A stretch of DNA of 64,000 bases, taken from NCBI GenBank assembly GCA_046349355.1, contig JAXMCM010000020.1:124001-188000 (forward strand). Direction: 5' to 3'. The position numbers and the translations under genes are program-made. Of the stretch, positions 8,071 through 16,735 are shown piece after piece (position 1 is the stretch's first letter; each line of letters begins with the position of its first letter). This stretch comes from CALKJU01 sp046349355. Lineage in GTDB: Bacteria > Pseudomonadota > Alphaproteobacteria > Geminicoccales > Geminicoccaceae. The notes beneath the pieces are model-generated. The model ran no database searches. It was not told the DNA's origin and saw nothing but the letters and a program-made list of their open reading frames with translations.

Positions 8071-8997
8071 CTACTTGCTGAGCTCGACGCGCCAGTCCGG
8101 CCCCGACGACACGCCGTAGGTGCTGGCGAAATCGCCGTAGTTGATGGCCAGCGAGACGTTGTCGAGGCTGTTGTAGTAGAGGAGCGGGTCGCCTTCCGGG
8201 ACGTCGCTGAAGGTGTTCACGAACGGCACCTCGCCGTCCCACACCGGCTCGTCGCCGTCGAAGACCTTGACCTTGACGAGGTTGCCCTTGCTCAGCCCCA
8301 GCTTCTCGAAGGTCGGCCGGTCGATGTTGGTCCAGACGTTGCCGTACTGGACATCGAGCACCGGGATGTTGCCGGTCACCTTAGCGTCGGCGAAGCTCGG
8401 ATGCTGGTAGTCGATGCGGACGATGTCGCCGGCCAGCGGAACGCCGACGTCGTTCATCGCGATCTTGCCGGCGGCGAGCCTTGCCCCGGTGTAGGAGAAC
8501 AGGTCGCGACCGAAGAAGGTGTAGGACTTCTCCGATCCGGGCAGGCGATTCTTCTGGAAGTCGATCTCGTTGACGGCGTCGATGCCGAGGCTTTCGGCGA
8601 CCAGCGTCAGCACGCCGTTGTCCGGCGCCACGAAGTAGTGGCCCGACTTGGTGCGCATCACGAGGTTCTTGCGCTCGCCACCGACGCCGGGGTCGATCAC
8701 CACCACGAACACGGTGCCGGGCGGCCAGTACGCCGCGGTCTGGTTGAGGCGGTACGCACCCTCCCAGATGTTGAACGCCGGGATGTCGTGCGTAAGGTCC
8801 TCGAGGATGAGGTTCTTCTCGACGCCGCGCGCGACGCCGCGCATTGCCGAGACCGCTCCGTCCTTGAGGCCGAAATCCGTCTCGTAGACGACGATGCCGG
8901 CCACGTCGGCGGCGAAGGCGCGGGCCGCGCCGAACAGCAGGCCGGCGCCGAGCACCGCGACGCACGCCGCCCGCGCCATCTTGCGCAAGATCGCCAT
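8071..8997 (-). CDS. Exported SAM hydroxide adenosyltransferase / DUF62-family protein
   Basis: Member of the fluorinase/chlorinase/SAM-hydrolase superfamily, whose hydrolases split S-adenosylmethionine to adenosine and methionine. The 308-residue protein has a signal peptide (VAVLGAGLLFGAARAFAAD), then the family blocks ETDFGLKDGAVSAMRGV, LTHDIPAFNIWEGAYRL, VVIDPGVGGERKNLVM and APDNGVLTLV, and the C-terminal domain with YGNVWTNIDR. The block usually written TFHGRD in hydrolases reads TFFGRD here, so the histidine of the proposed Asp-Arg-His triad seems replaced. A secretion signal is odd for an enzyme whose substrate is cytoplasmic. It is divergent from a SAM-dependent methyltransferase, 71 bases between starts. 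Confidence 0.86.
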   Translation of the reverse strand: MAILRKMARAACVAVLGAGLLFGAARAFAADVAGIVVYETDFGLKDGAVSAMRGVARGVEKNLILEDLTHDIPAFNIWEGAYRLNQTAAYWPPGTVFVVVIDPGVGGERKNLVMRTKSGHYFVAPDNGVLTLVAESLGIDAVNEIDFQKNRLPGSEKSYTFFGRDLFSYTGARLAAGKIAMNDVGVPLAGDIVRIDYQHPSFADAKVTGNIPVLDVQYGNVWTNIDRPTFEKLGLSKGNLVKVKVFDGDEPVWDGEVPFVNTFSDVPEGDPLLYYNSLDNVSLAINYGDFASTYGVSSGPDWRVELSK

Positions 8998-9068
8998 ATT
9001 GCCATGCCCTCCACAATCGACGCCGAGCACTTTTCCATGTTTCCGCCAGCCTTGCGAGGGTCCGCACG

Positions 9069-9713
9069 ATGACCGCAGCCAATGACCGCAGCCCGGCGCC
9101 GGCATCGCCCGATCCGGCGCCGTTCTGGGACGCCCGCTATGCCGAAGAGGCCTACTTCTACGGGACGGAAGCCAACGCCTGGCTGGTGAGCCATGCGGCG
9201 TCGCTGCGCCCCGGCATGGCTGCCCTCGCCATCGCCGACGGCGAGGGCCGCAACGGGGTGTGGCTGGCGCAGCAGGGCCTGGCCGTGACCTCGGTGGATG
9301 CGTCCGCGCGCGGGCTCGCCAAGGCGGCCGCGCTGGCGGCGCAGCGCGGCGTCCGCCTCGAGCTGGTCCAGGCCAACCTGAAGAGCTGGGACTGGCCGAC
9401 GGAGCGCTTCGACGTCGCGGTGTCGATCTTCGCCCACTTCCCGCCGGGTCTGCGCAGCGCCGTGCATCGCAAGCTGCTGGCGTCGTTGCGCCCCGGCGGC
9501 CTCGTGCTGCTCGAGGCCTATTCGCCCTACCAGCGGATCTATCAGACCGGCGGACCGCAGGATCTCGACCTGCTCTACACCGCCTATCGGCTGCAGCAGG
9601 ACTTTGCGGACGCCGAGATCCTGCAGCTCGAGGAGACGCTGACCGAGCTGCGCGAAGGTTCCGGCCATCAGGGCAAGTCGGCGGTCACGCGGCTGGTGGC
9701 GCGCCGTCGCTGA
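9069..9713 (+). CDS. Class I SAM-dependent methyltransferase
   Basis: A 214-residue Rossmann-fold methyltransferase similar to the TehB-like / thiopurine-type group. The N-terminus FWDARYAEEAYFYGTEANAW is typical of this group. Motif I is degenerate but present as LAIADGEGRNGVWLA, motif II is VTSVDAS, motif IV is FDVAVSIFAHFP and LRPGGLVLLEAYSP is the post-IV strand. The late acidic segment LEETLTELREGSGHQG is also characteristic. The methyl acceptor is unknown. It reads away from the SAM-hydrolase-like gene with which it shares an intergenic region, which suggests but does not prove a link through SAM. Confidence 0.88.
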   Translation: MTAANDRSPAPASPDPAPFWDARYAEEAYFYGTEANAWLVSHAASLRPGMAALAIADGEGRNGVWLAQQGLAVTSVDASARGLAKAAALAAQRGVRLELVQANLKSWDWPTERFDVAVSIFAHFPPGLRSAVHRKLLASLRPGGLVLLEAYSPYQRIYQTGGPQDLDLLYTAYRLQQDFADAEILQLEETLTELREGSGHQGKSAVTRLVARRR

Positions 9714-9805
9714 CGCCTGCCTCACGCGAAGGTTATGGCGTGTTGCTTGCCTTCCCGGCCGGGGTGGGAGAACAGCGGGGCCATGCCGAGGAGGTTGCCC
9801 GCCGC

Positions 9806-11008
9806 ATGCGCCTGAGCCGTCGCCACTTCGCCGCCGCCACGCTGGCCATCCTGGCAGTCCCGGGTCGCCTGCGCGCCGCCTCGTTCGCCGACGTCCGCGG
9901 CGCCGCCCGGGGCCAGACCGTCTACTTCAATGCCTGGGGCGGTTCCGAGCCGATCAATGCCTACGTCGCTTGGGTCGGCCAGCGCGTCGCCGAGCTCTAT
10001 GGGATCACGCTGCAGCACGTGAAGCTGACTGACACCGGCGATGCCGTGGCCCGCGTCCTTGCCGAGAAGGCGGCCGGGCGGGTCAGCGGCGGCACGGTCG
10101 ACCTCGTCTGGATCAACGGCGAGAACTTCCGGGCGATGAAGCGGCAGGGCCTGCTGCACGGGCCGTTCACCGCCGAACTGCCGAACTTCGCGCTCGTCGA
10201 CACCCGCAACAAGCCGACCACGCTGATCGACTTCACCGAACCGACCGACGGGCTGGAGAGCCCGTGGGGCATGGCGCAATTCATCCTGATCCACGACTCG
10301 GCGCGGGTGCCGCAGCCGCCGCGCAGCATCGCCGGGCTCTTCGACTGGGCGGCGGCCAATCCGGGCCGACTGACCTGGCCGGCGCCGCCCGACTTCATCG
10401 GCTCGACCTTTCTCAAGCATGTGCTCCACGAGACCCTCGCCGATCCGGCGCCGCTCCGCGAGCCGGTGGACGCCGCGACCTTCACCGCCGTCTCGCAGCC
10501 GGTCTGGGACGCCCTCGACCGCGTCCTGCCGAACCTCTGGCGCAAGGGCCAGGTCTGGCCGGCGTCGGGCCCGGCGCTGCACCAGCTCATGGAGGACGGC
10601 GAGGTCGACTTCTCGATGGCCTTCAACCCGGCCGAGGCGTCGGGCCTGGTGGCGCAGGGGCGGCTGCCCGAAACGACCCGCAGCTTCATCCTCGAGCGCG
10701 GCACCATCGCCAACACGCACTTCGTCGCCATCCCGTTCAATGCCAGCGCCCGCGAGGGTGCCATGGTCGTCGCCGACTTCCTGCTTTCGCCAGAGGCGCA
10801 GGCGAGGAAGCAGGATCCGGGCGGCTGGGGCGACTTCACCGTGCTCGACGTCCCGGCGCTGCCGCCCGCCGATCGCGCGCTGTTCGAGGCCCTGCCCCGC
10901 GGCGTCGCGACGCTCGCGCCGGAGGAGCTCCTGCCCGTGCTGCAGGAGCCAGACGCCTCGTGGATGACGCAGATCGAGGACGGCTGGCGCCGGCGTTACG
11001 CCAGCTGA
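9806..11008 (+). CDS. ynjB: YnjB-type ABC transporter substrate-binding protein
   Basis: Periplasmic binding protein of the YnjBCD importer, 400 residues. The N-terminus MRLSRRHFAAATLAILA contains a twin-arginine motif (SRRHF), so it may be exported folded by Tat. The mature chain shows YFNAWGGSEPINAYVAW, GGTVDLVWINGENF, ESPWGMAQFILIHDS and WPASGPALHQLMEDGEVD, all fitting the YnjB family of extracellular solute-binding proteins. YnjBCD has been annotated as a putative thiamine-type transporter, but the ligand is not experimentally settled as far as I know. An AGGAGG lies 11 bases upstream of the ATG. The following permease frame overlaps its end. Confidence 0.92.
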   Translation: MRLSRRHFAAATLAILAVPGRLRAASFADVRGAARGQTVYFNAWGGSEPINAYVAWVGQRVAELYGITLQHVKLTDTGDAVARVLAEKAAGRVSGGTVDLVWINGENFRAMKRQGLLHGPFTAELPNFALVDTRNKPTTLIDFTEPTDGLESPWGMAQFILIHDSARVPQPPRSIAGLFDWAAANPGRLTWPAPPDFIGSTFLKHVLHETLADPAPLREPVDAATFTAVSQPVWDALDRVLPNLWRKGQVWPASGPALHQLMEDGEVDFSMAFNPAEASGLVAQGRLPETTRSFILERGTIANTHFVAIPFNASAREGAMVVADFLLSPEAQARKQDPGGWGDFTVLDVPALPPADRALFEALPRGVATLAPEELLPVLQEPDASWMTQIEDGWRRRYAS

Positions 11009-12696
11009 ACCGCCTCCGCAGCCCGTTCGCCGCGGCACCGGCGCTGGCCCTGGCGCTGTTCCTGGGGCCGGTGCTGGCGGGTCTGCTCGGGACGCTGCTC
11101 CCCGCCGTCGGCTGGTTGCCCGCGCTCGGCGCCGCCGCCCTCACGCTCGCGCCCTGGCGGGCCCTGCTCGCCGCGCCCGAACTGCCCGGCGCCGTCGCAC
11201 TGTCCCTGGCCAGCGGCACGCTCTCCACGGCCCTGGCGCTGCTCGCCGCGATCCTGGTCCTGGCCGGCCTCCACGCCCGCCCGGCCATCCGCATCCTGCG
11301 ACCGTGCCTGCTGCCGCTGCTCGCCGTACCGCACCTCTCGGTCGCCATCGGCCTCGCCTTCCTGCTGACGCCGTCGGGCTGGCCCTGGCGGGTCGCGGCC
11401 CTCCTCCTCGGCTGGGAACGGCCGCCCGACATCGCCGCCGTCAACGATCCGCTGGGACTGGCGCTGACCCTCGGCCTCGCCGTCAAGGAGGCGCCATTCT
11501 TCCTCCTGGCCCTGCTTGCCGCCGCGGCCCAGGTCGATGCACCGCGCCAGCTGCGCCTTGCCCGGTCGCTCGGCTACGGGCCCGGCGAGGCCTGGCTCAA
11601 GGTGCTGCTGCCACAACTCCTTCCCCAGGTCCGGCTGCCGGCGCTCGCCGTGCTCGCCTACGGCCTGTCGGTGGTCGACATGGCCATCGTCCTGGGGCCG
11701 GCGACACCGCCGCCGCTGGCGCCGCTGCTGTGGCGGTGGTTCAACGATCCCGATCTGGCGATGCGGCTCCCGGCCGCCGCGGGGGCCATGCTGCTGCTCG
11801 GGATGCTGGGCCTGACCTCCCTCGCCATGCAACGGATCGCCGGCTTCCTTGCGTGGCGGCTGCGCCCGCGGCTGCTTTCCGGACCGCATCCGTCCCGGGA
11901 ACCCTGGCTGCGGGCCGCCGGCTCCCTGGCCGCGGCCCTCACCCTGGGTCTGGGACTGGCGGCACTGGTCGGGCTCGTCGTCTGGGCGTTCGCCGGCCGC
12001 TGGACGTTTCCGATGCTCCTGCCCGAGGGCTGGACACTGGCGACGGCTGCCGAGGTGCTGACGGGCCTCGCCAGTCCCGTCGCCACGACCCTGCTTCTCG
12101 CCCTGCTCAGCAGCGGGATCGCGACAATCCTGGTCGTCCTCAGCGTCGAGCATGAGGCGCTGGCCGGCCGGCGGCCGGCGGCGCGAGTCCTGCCGCTCGC
12201 CTACCTGCCCCTGATGGTGCCGCAGATCGCCTTCCTGTTCGGGGTCGCCGTGCTCCTCGCCTGGCTCGGCCTCGACGGCACCGTCGCCGGCGTCGCCTGG
12301 ATGCATCTCGTCTTCGTCTTGCCCTACGTGCTGCTGATGCTGCGCGATCCGTGGCTGGCCCTCGACCCCCGCTTCGCCCGTACCGCGCGCAGCCTCGGCC
12401 ATGGCCCGGCGGCGGTGCTGGCCGGCGTCAAGCTGCCCCTGCTGCTGCGGCCGCTGCTGCTGGCGGCGGCGGTCGGCGTGGCCGTCAGCGTCGCGCAGTA
12501 CCTGCCGACGCTGGTCGCCGGAGGCGGGCGCGTCGCGACGCTGGCGACCGAGACGCTGGCCCTGGCGAGCGGCGGTGACCGCCGCCGCGCCGCCGTCGCC
12601 GGCCTGGCCATAGCGACGATCCCGCTGGTGGCCCTGGCCCTCGCGGTAGCGATCCCTGCATGGCACGCCTGGCATCGCGCCGGCCTGCGCCGATGA
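10960..12696 (+). CDS. ynjC: YnjC-type ABC transporter permease (two permease domains)
   Basis: Inner-membrane channel of YnjBCD, about 578 residues with roughly twelve hydrophobic segments and two MetI-like halves, each with an EAA-type loop (ARSLGYGPGEAWLKVLLPQL and ARSLGHGPAAVLAGVKLPLL). The segment AQYLPTLVAGGG with ATETLALASGGD near the C-terminus closely matches Escherichia coli YnjC, which makes the assignment secure. The start is uncertain: there is no ATG. I give the GTG at 10960, which has AGGAG 11 bases upstream and overlaps ynjB by 49 bases. A CTG at 11005 overlapping the ynjB stop would remove 15 residues. Its TGA overlaps the ynjD ATG. Confidence 0.9.
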   Translation: MDDADRGRLAPALRQLNRLRSPFAAAPALALALFLGPVLAGLLGTLLPAVGWLPALGAAALTLAPWRALLAAPELPGAVALSLASGTLSTALALLAAILVLAGLHARPAIRILRPCLLPLLAVPHLSVAIGLAFLLTPSGWPWRVAALLLGWERPPDIAAVNDPLGLALTLGLAVKEAPFFLLALLAAAAQVDAPRQLRLARSLGYGPGEAWLKVLLPQLLPQVRLPALAVLAYGLSVVDMAIVLGPATPPPLAPLLWRWFNDPDLAMRLPAAAGAMLLLGMLGLTSLAMQRIAGFLAWRLRPRLLSGPHPSREPWLRAAGSLAAALTLGLGLAALVGLVVWAFAGRWTFPMLLPEGWTLATAAEVLTGLASPVATTLLLALLSSGIATILVVLSVEHEALAGRRPAARVLPLAYLPLMVPQIAFLFGVAVLLAWLGLDGTVAGVAWMHLVFVLPYVLLMLRDPWLALDPRFARTARSLGHGPAAVLAGVKLPLLLRPLLLAAAVGVAVSVAQYLPTLVAGGGRVATLATETLALASGGDRRRAAVAGLAIATIPLVALALAVAIPAWHAWHRAGLRR

Positions 12697-13328
12697 GCGG
12701 GCTCTTCCTCGAAGCGGTCAGCATCGGCGTCGCCGGCCGCGTCCTCGTCGATCGCCTCGATCTTGCCGTGGCGCCGGGCGAGGTCGTGGCCCTGATGGGC
12801 CCGAGCGGTTGCGGCAAGTCCTCGCTGCTGGCGTTCGTCGGCGGCAGCCTGGCGCCGCCGTTCTCGGCCACGGGCGGCCTGGTGCTGAATGGCCGACGCC
12901 TCGAAGGCCTGCCGCCCGAGGGCCGGCGCATCGGCATCCTCTTCCAGGATGACCTGCTCTTCCCGCACCTGTCCGTGGGCGAGAACCTGGTGTTCGCCCT
13001 GCCGCGTTCCGTTCGCGGCGCCGAGCGGCGCGCCCGCGGCGAGGCGGCGCTGGCCGAGGCCGGCCTGGACGGCTTCTTCGACCGTGATCCCGCCGGCCTG
13101 TCGGGCGGGCAGCGGGCGCGCGTGGCGGTGATGCGGGCCCTGCTGGCGGCGCCGGAGGCGCTGCTCCTCGACGAGGCGTTCGCCGCGCTCGACAGCGAGC
13201 TCCGCCAGAGCTTTCGTGCCTTCGTCTTCGGTCGCGCCCGCAGCGCCCGGCTGCCGGTGGTGATGGCGACGCACGACCCGGCGGACGCCGAGGCGGCCGC
13301 AGCCCGCGTCGTCCGACCCTGGGCCTAG
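12693..13328 (+). CDS. ynjD: YnjD-type ABC transporter ATPase
   Basis: Nucleotide-binding subunit of the YnjBCD importer, 211 residues, on the cytoplasmic face of the membrane. Walker A GPSGCGKSS, signature LSGGQRAR, Walker B ALLLDEA and the switch MATHDPADA are all present. The Walker B aspartate is followed by Glu, so the protein should be catalytically competent. The start ATG overlaps the permease stop (ATGA), so the three genes form one translationally coupled operon. The stop TAG shares a CTAG with the stop of the convergent TfoX-like gene. Confidence 0.93.
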   Translation: MSGLFLEAVSIGVAGRVLVDRLDLAVAPGEVVALMGPSGCGKSSLLAFVGGSLAPPFSATGGLVLNGRRLEGLPPEGRRIGILFQDDLLFPHLSVGENLVFALPRSVRGAERRARGEAALAEAGLDGFFDRDPAGLSGGQRARVAVMRALLAAPEALLLDEAFAALDSELRQSFRAFVFGRARSARLPVVMATHDPADAEAAAARVVRPWA

Positions 13329-13639
13329 CGCCGGCCGACGTAGGCCAGCGCCTCGTGCACGAGCGGGCGCCAGCCGGCGTCGTCACCGGTCCAGCCGATC
13401 CACTCCCTCATCGGCCGTCCATGCCCCGGGTCGAACGGCTCCGCCTGGCCTCCGGCAACCAGCGCCGCCGCCCGCGCCCGCGGCAGCTTCACGACGAGCC
13501 GGTCACGCACCACCATCGCGAAGATCTTCCCGTCGACCTTGAGCCCGTAGGACGCGAACAGCTTGCCAGCTGCGATACGCGGATCGCCGGCGAAGTCGCG
13601 GGCGATGGCGGCAAGGCGCGGATCCTCGGGCACCGGCAT
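13325..13639 (-). CDS. TfoX N-terminal domain protein
   Basis: A 104-residue stand-alone TfoX-N domain: LFASYGLKVDGKIFAMV, then RLVVKLPRARAAALVAGG, EPFDPGHGRPMREWI and a short C-terminal helix HEALAYVGRR. TfoX/Sxy is a competence regulator in gamma-proteobacteria, but single TfoX-N proteins in other phyla have no established role. The ATG overlaps the TAA of the upstream ogt-like gene by one base (TAATG), so it is probably translated by re-initiation and functionally tied to alkylation repair. The stop lies in a CTAG shared with ynjD. Confidence 0.88.
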   Translation of the reverse strand: MPVPEDPRLAAIARDFAGDPRIAAGKLFASYGLKVDGKIFAMVVRDRLVVKLPRARAAALVAGGQAEPFDPGHGRPMREWIGWTGDDAGWRPLVHEALAYVGRR

Positions 13640-14196
13640 TAGCGGCCGGCCACGTCGAACAGGGTGGGCTCGTCGCTGGTGCGGGCGTTCTCGATCGCCA
13701 GCATCCGGCGCTTGGTACCGGTGCCGCCCGGGGCCGAGAAGCCGACGAGGCGCCCGCCGGCACCGACGACCCGATGGCAGGGTACGACGATCGGCCAGGG
13801 ATTTCGCCCGAGCGCCTGGCCGACCTCGCGGGCAGCGCCGGGAAGGCCGAGTTCGGCGGCGACGGCGCCGTAGGTGCGGGTGCGGCCGGGCGGAATGCGC
13901 CGGGTGAGCTCGAGGACCCGACGGTCGAAGGCCCCGACCCGGCTCCAGTCCAGCGGAACCGTGTCGAGCGGCTCGGGCTCGCCCTGGAACAGCCGCCGGA
14001 TCGCCGTGATTGTCGCCCCGATCCAGGGCGGCGGGTCGTTGTCCTCGACGGCATCGGGGAACCGCCGCTGCAGGTCGCGACGCGACGCGGGCTCGTCGGC
14101 CGCGGGCAGGTGGGCCCCCCGCAGCCCGGCCGGCCCCCAGACCAGGGCGCACCGGCCGAGCGCGGTATCGAAGAGGGTGAAGCGGGTGTCGATCAT
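13639..14196 (-). CDS. ogt: Methylated-DNA-protein-cysteine methyltransferase (Ogt/MGMT)
   Basis: Suicide DNA-repair enzyme that transfers methyl groups from O6-methylguanine to its own cysteine. In the 185-residue protein the acceptor motif is IVVPCHRVVGAGG with C140, followed by GRLVGFSAPGG; the recognition helix is upstream in RTRTYGAVAAELG and VGQALGRNPWP. The N-terminal ribonuclease-like domain is present; there is no Ada zinc domain, so it is the constitutive Ogt type. I chose the internal ATG at 14196 (AGGA upstream) since the protein there begins like homologues. It is followed without spacing by the TfoX-N gene. Confidence 0.94.
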   Translation of the reverse strand: MIDTRFTLFDTALGRCALVWGPAGLRGAHLPAADEPASRRDLQRRFPDAVEDNDPPPWIGATITAIRRLFQGEPEPLDTVPLDWSRVGAFDRRVLELTRRIPPGRTRTYGAVAAELGLPGAAREVGQALGRNPWPIVVPCHRVVGAGGRLVGFSAPGGTGTKRRMLAIENARTSDEPTLFDVAGR

Positions 14197-14251
14197 GGCG
14201 GCGATCCTAGCACCGCCACGGCCGGCACCCACCCGTTGCTTGTGGCGATGC

Positions 14252-15433
14252 TCAGCAGTTGCCCGAGCGGCGGGCGCAGGCCTGATTGTACATGTTCACC
14301 CATTCCTGGTTCAGTACGGTGGCACCCTGGTAGCGCGGCCCGAACTGGGTCGGACCGTAGGACGTGTAGCCGACGATGCGGTTGCGGTTCGCCGCCGTCG
14401 TCGGGTTGCCGTTGCCGCTGACGCCGAAGTCGCGCATCCACGGACCGCCGCTGGAGCCGCCGGTCTGGTCGTTGCCGATCTGTCCGGCATTGGCGCCCGA
14501 GACCGCCCGCGCCTCGCTGTTGGTGATCTGCATGCGCTGGCCGTTGTCGAGATTGAGCGGATAGCCCAGCGTCGTGATGTTCTGGCCGACCAGGCCGTTG
14601 GTGACCCAGCCGAGAAAGCCGACATGGTCGCCGATCTTCCGCGTGGCGCCGGCGACGTTCTCGTCCTGAACCTCGAGGATCGCGAAGTCGCCATTGTTCG
14701 GGAAGGGTGCCGAGCCGACGCTGTTGATCCAGGTGTTGGCCGCCCACACCCACTGCCAGTCCCAGCTGCCGTAGGGCGCGCTGCCGTTGTTGTAGGCCGG
14801 GACGAAGCGGAAGTTGTCGTAGAAGCGGTTGGCGGCGGTGTCGTAGACGCAGTGACCGGCCGTGCCGAGCAGCCGCTTGTTGATCACCGCGGCGCTGCAG
14901 AACACCGTCGCGCCGTTGGCCGGATTGCGCAGGAACAGCTTGCCGGCGGCGCGGTAGGGATAGGTGCTCACGGCAGCATCGGGGAAGACGCGGCCGGTAG
15001 TGAAGGGGAACCCCGAGGATCCCTTGGCCTGCCCCTCGACGCCGCTGCCCACCGATCCCGCCGACCCCGAGACGCTGGGCGCGGGCAGGGGGTCGAACAG
15101 CTTGTTCGACCAGTCGGGCTGGGCCGTCGACGAGCCGGGCGATCCCTCGTGCGAGATCGTTGGCAGTTTCGACGCCGCGAGGGCTGCGGCGATGTCGGTG
15201 GCAATCGTCGTCGAGGCGCCGGTCAGCGACATCGGCTTGGCGTTGCGCATCCGCTCCGCCGTCCAGAAGCTGTCATTGTTGTTCGAGCTGTTGCCCTTGC
15301 CGACGGCCGCACCGGCCGCGTCCACCACGCCCGAGGTCAAGCTCAAGCCAAGCATCGCGAGCATCGTTCCACGCCATATGCTCTTCAACTTGGCCTGATT
15401 GGCAGACGGCAATACAACCCTAAGCCGACCCAT
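14252..15433 (-). CDS. Secreted trypsin-like serine protease
   Basis: A 393-residue exported protease of the S1/S1B fold. A long basic N-terminus and hydrophobic stretch (LAMLGLSLTSGVVDA) form the signal peptide; a low-complexity Ser/Gly/Asn-rich propeptide-like region (about 45-140) follows. The catalytic triad is visible as TAGHCV (H194), GDFAILEV (D249) and the nucleophile in GGSSGGPW (S328), where the usual GDSGGP reads GSSGGP. NVAGATRKIGDHVGFLGW and TTLGYPLNLDNGQ fit glutamyl-endopeptidase-like enzymes. A GGAGGGGG ribosome binding site precedes the ATG. Two Cys near the C-terminus (ACARRSGNC) may be disulfide-bonded. It is divergent from a LuxR-type regulator that may control it. Confidence 0.9.
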   Translation of the reverse strand: MGRLRVVLPSANQAKLKSIWRGTMLAMLGLSLTSGVVDAAGAAVGKGNSSNNNDSFWTAERMRNAKPMSLTGASTTIATDIAAALAASKLPTISHEGSPGSSTAQPDWSNKLFDPLPAPSVSGSAGSVGSGVEGQAKGSSGFPFTTGRVFPDAAVSTYPYRAAGKLFLRNPANGATVFCSAAVINKRLLGTAGHCVYDTAANRFYDNFRFVPAYNNGSAPYGSWDWQWVWAANTWINSVGSAPFPNNGDFAILEVQDENVAGATRKIGDHVGFLGWVTNGLVGQNITTLGYPLNLDNGQRMQITNSEARAVSGANAGQIGNDQTGGSSGGPWMRDFGVSGNGNPTTAANRNRIVGYTSYGPTQFGPRYQGATVLNQEWVNMYNQACARRSGNC

Positions 15434-15604
15434 TTAGAATCCCCCTCCACTACATTGCGCTACGTCCGAAAGCGGACGGCGCGGATGCTTGAGAATGAAA
15501 GATCGGCTAGTATCCGACGCCACCCGAACGGGTAGTATTTGCGCCTTCACTAATGGAAATCGGAGGCCAACCTGCTGTTCGCCGCCCCCATCACCGAAGA
15601 CGCG

Positions 15605-16735
15605 TTGCTGCGCGAGCTTTACGCGGGGATCACCGACGACGAAGCCATGGTCAAGGCGCTGGCGCTCGTGGCGCTCGCCTTCCGCTGCCAGGCCGCCACC
15701 CTCGTCTACGTCGATCCGGCCCGCCCGGAGGCCGACCTTGTGCTATCCTTCGGCGCCATCGATGCCGCAGTGCAGGCACGCTACCGCGAGCACTACGCGC
15801 CGATCGATCCGGCTCCCGCGACGATGGCCCGCATTCCGGTCGGGACGGCGACGACCACGCACCGGATGTTCGACGAGGCCTTCCGCACGAACGATCCCTT
15901 CTACAACGAGTTCTTTCTTCCCCTCGGCCTCGTCGAGACGATGGGCGGACCCGTCATCAACCGCGACGGCCGCTTCTGCCTCGTCTCGGTGATGCGCGGT
16001 GCGGACCGCCCGTCGTTCGACGATGACGAGATCAACCGCTTCGAACGGCTGATGCCGCATCTCGCCCAGGCCATCCAGCTGCGCCGCACCTTCTTCGAGA
16101 TCTCCGACCGTGCCCGGGCCTTTGCCAGCACCGTGGATTCGCTGCCGGTGGGGTTGATGATCTTCTCGCGGAGCGGGCGACTGGCGCACGCCAACCTGAA
16201 GGCCCGCCACCTGATCGATCGTGCCGACGGCCTTCTGCTCGACCGGTACGGTCGGCTCGGTGCCGTCGACGGCGAGGTCAGGCGCCGTCTGGCCACCCTC
16301 ATGCTCGAGCCGCCATCGCTGCCGCAGCTCCTCCGTGTTCCGCGCCGCGACGGCCTTTCACCCTACGTCGCCCGCGCCTCGCAGGCCGGCACGCCCAACA
16401 GCATCTGGCAGGGCGGCGGGCATGGCCTGCTGCTGTCCGTGCACGACCCGGATGTCGCCGACGACGACGTCGCGGCGCTGCTCAGTGTCGCCTTGGACCT
16501 CTCCCCCTCGGCCTCGCGCCTGGTCGGCGCGCTGATGGACGGCGCCGACCTCGAAGGCTACGCCGCGGCGAACGGAATCTCGGTCAATACCGCCAAGTTC
16601 CACCTGAAATCGGCGTTCGCCGCAACCGGCACCCGTCGCCAGGTCGATCTCGTCCGCCGCGCCACCGCTATTGCCCGCGACCTCACGATGCCGGCAAGGC
16701 GGGGGTCCGGTACAGCACTCGTCCCCCGACCCTGA
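15605..16735 (+). CDS. LuxR-type helix-turn-helix regulator with sensory N-terminus
   Basis: A transcription regulator of about 376 residues. The C-terminal 60 residues form a LuxR-type helix-turn-helix (LSPSASRLVGALMDGADL, then NGISVNTAKFHLKSAF and GTRRQVDLVRRA). The N-terminal 160 residues resemble a GAF-like sensory domain and the middle contains a PAS-like segment (STVDSLPVGLMIFSRSG). The coordinate given is the first conventional start (TTG at 15605). However, a perfect GGAGG at 15562-15566 sits five or eight bases before two CTG codons (15572, 15575) that would add 10-11 residues (LLFAAPITEDA) and may be the real start. Its 3' end overlaps the convergent enolase-family gene by 53 bases. 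Confidence 0.85.
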   Translation: MLRELYAGITDDEAMVKALALVALAFRCQAATLVYVDPARPEADLVLSFGAIDAAVQARYREHYAPIDPAPATMARIPVGTATTTHRMFDEAFRTNDPFYNEFFLPLGLVETMGGPVINRDGRFCLVSVMRGADRPSFDDDEINRFERLMPHLAQAIQLRRTFFEISDRARAFASTVDSLPVGLMIFSRSGRLAHANLKARHLIDRADGLLLDRYGRLGAVDGEVRRRLATLMLEPPSLPQLLRVPRRDGLSPYVARASQAGTPNSIWQGGGHGLLLSVHDPDVADDDVAALLSVALDLSPSASRLVGALMDGADLEGYAAANGISVNTAKFHLKSAFAATGTRRQVDLVRRATAIARDLTMPARRGSGTALVPRP

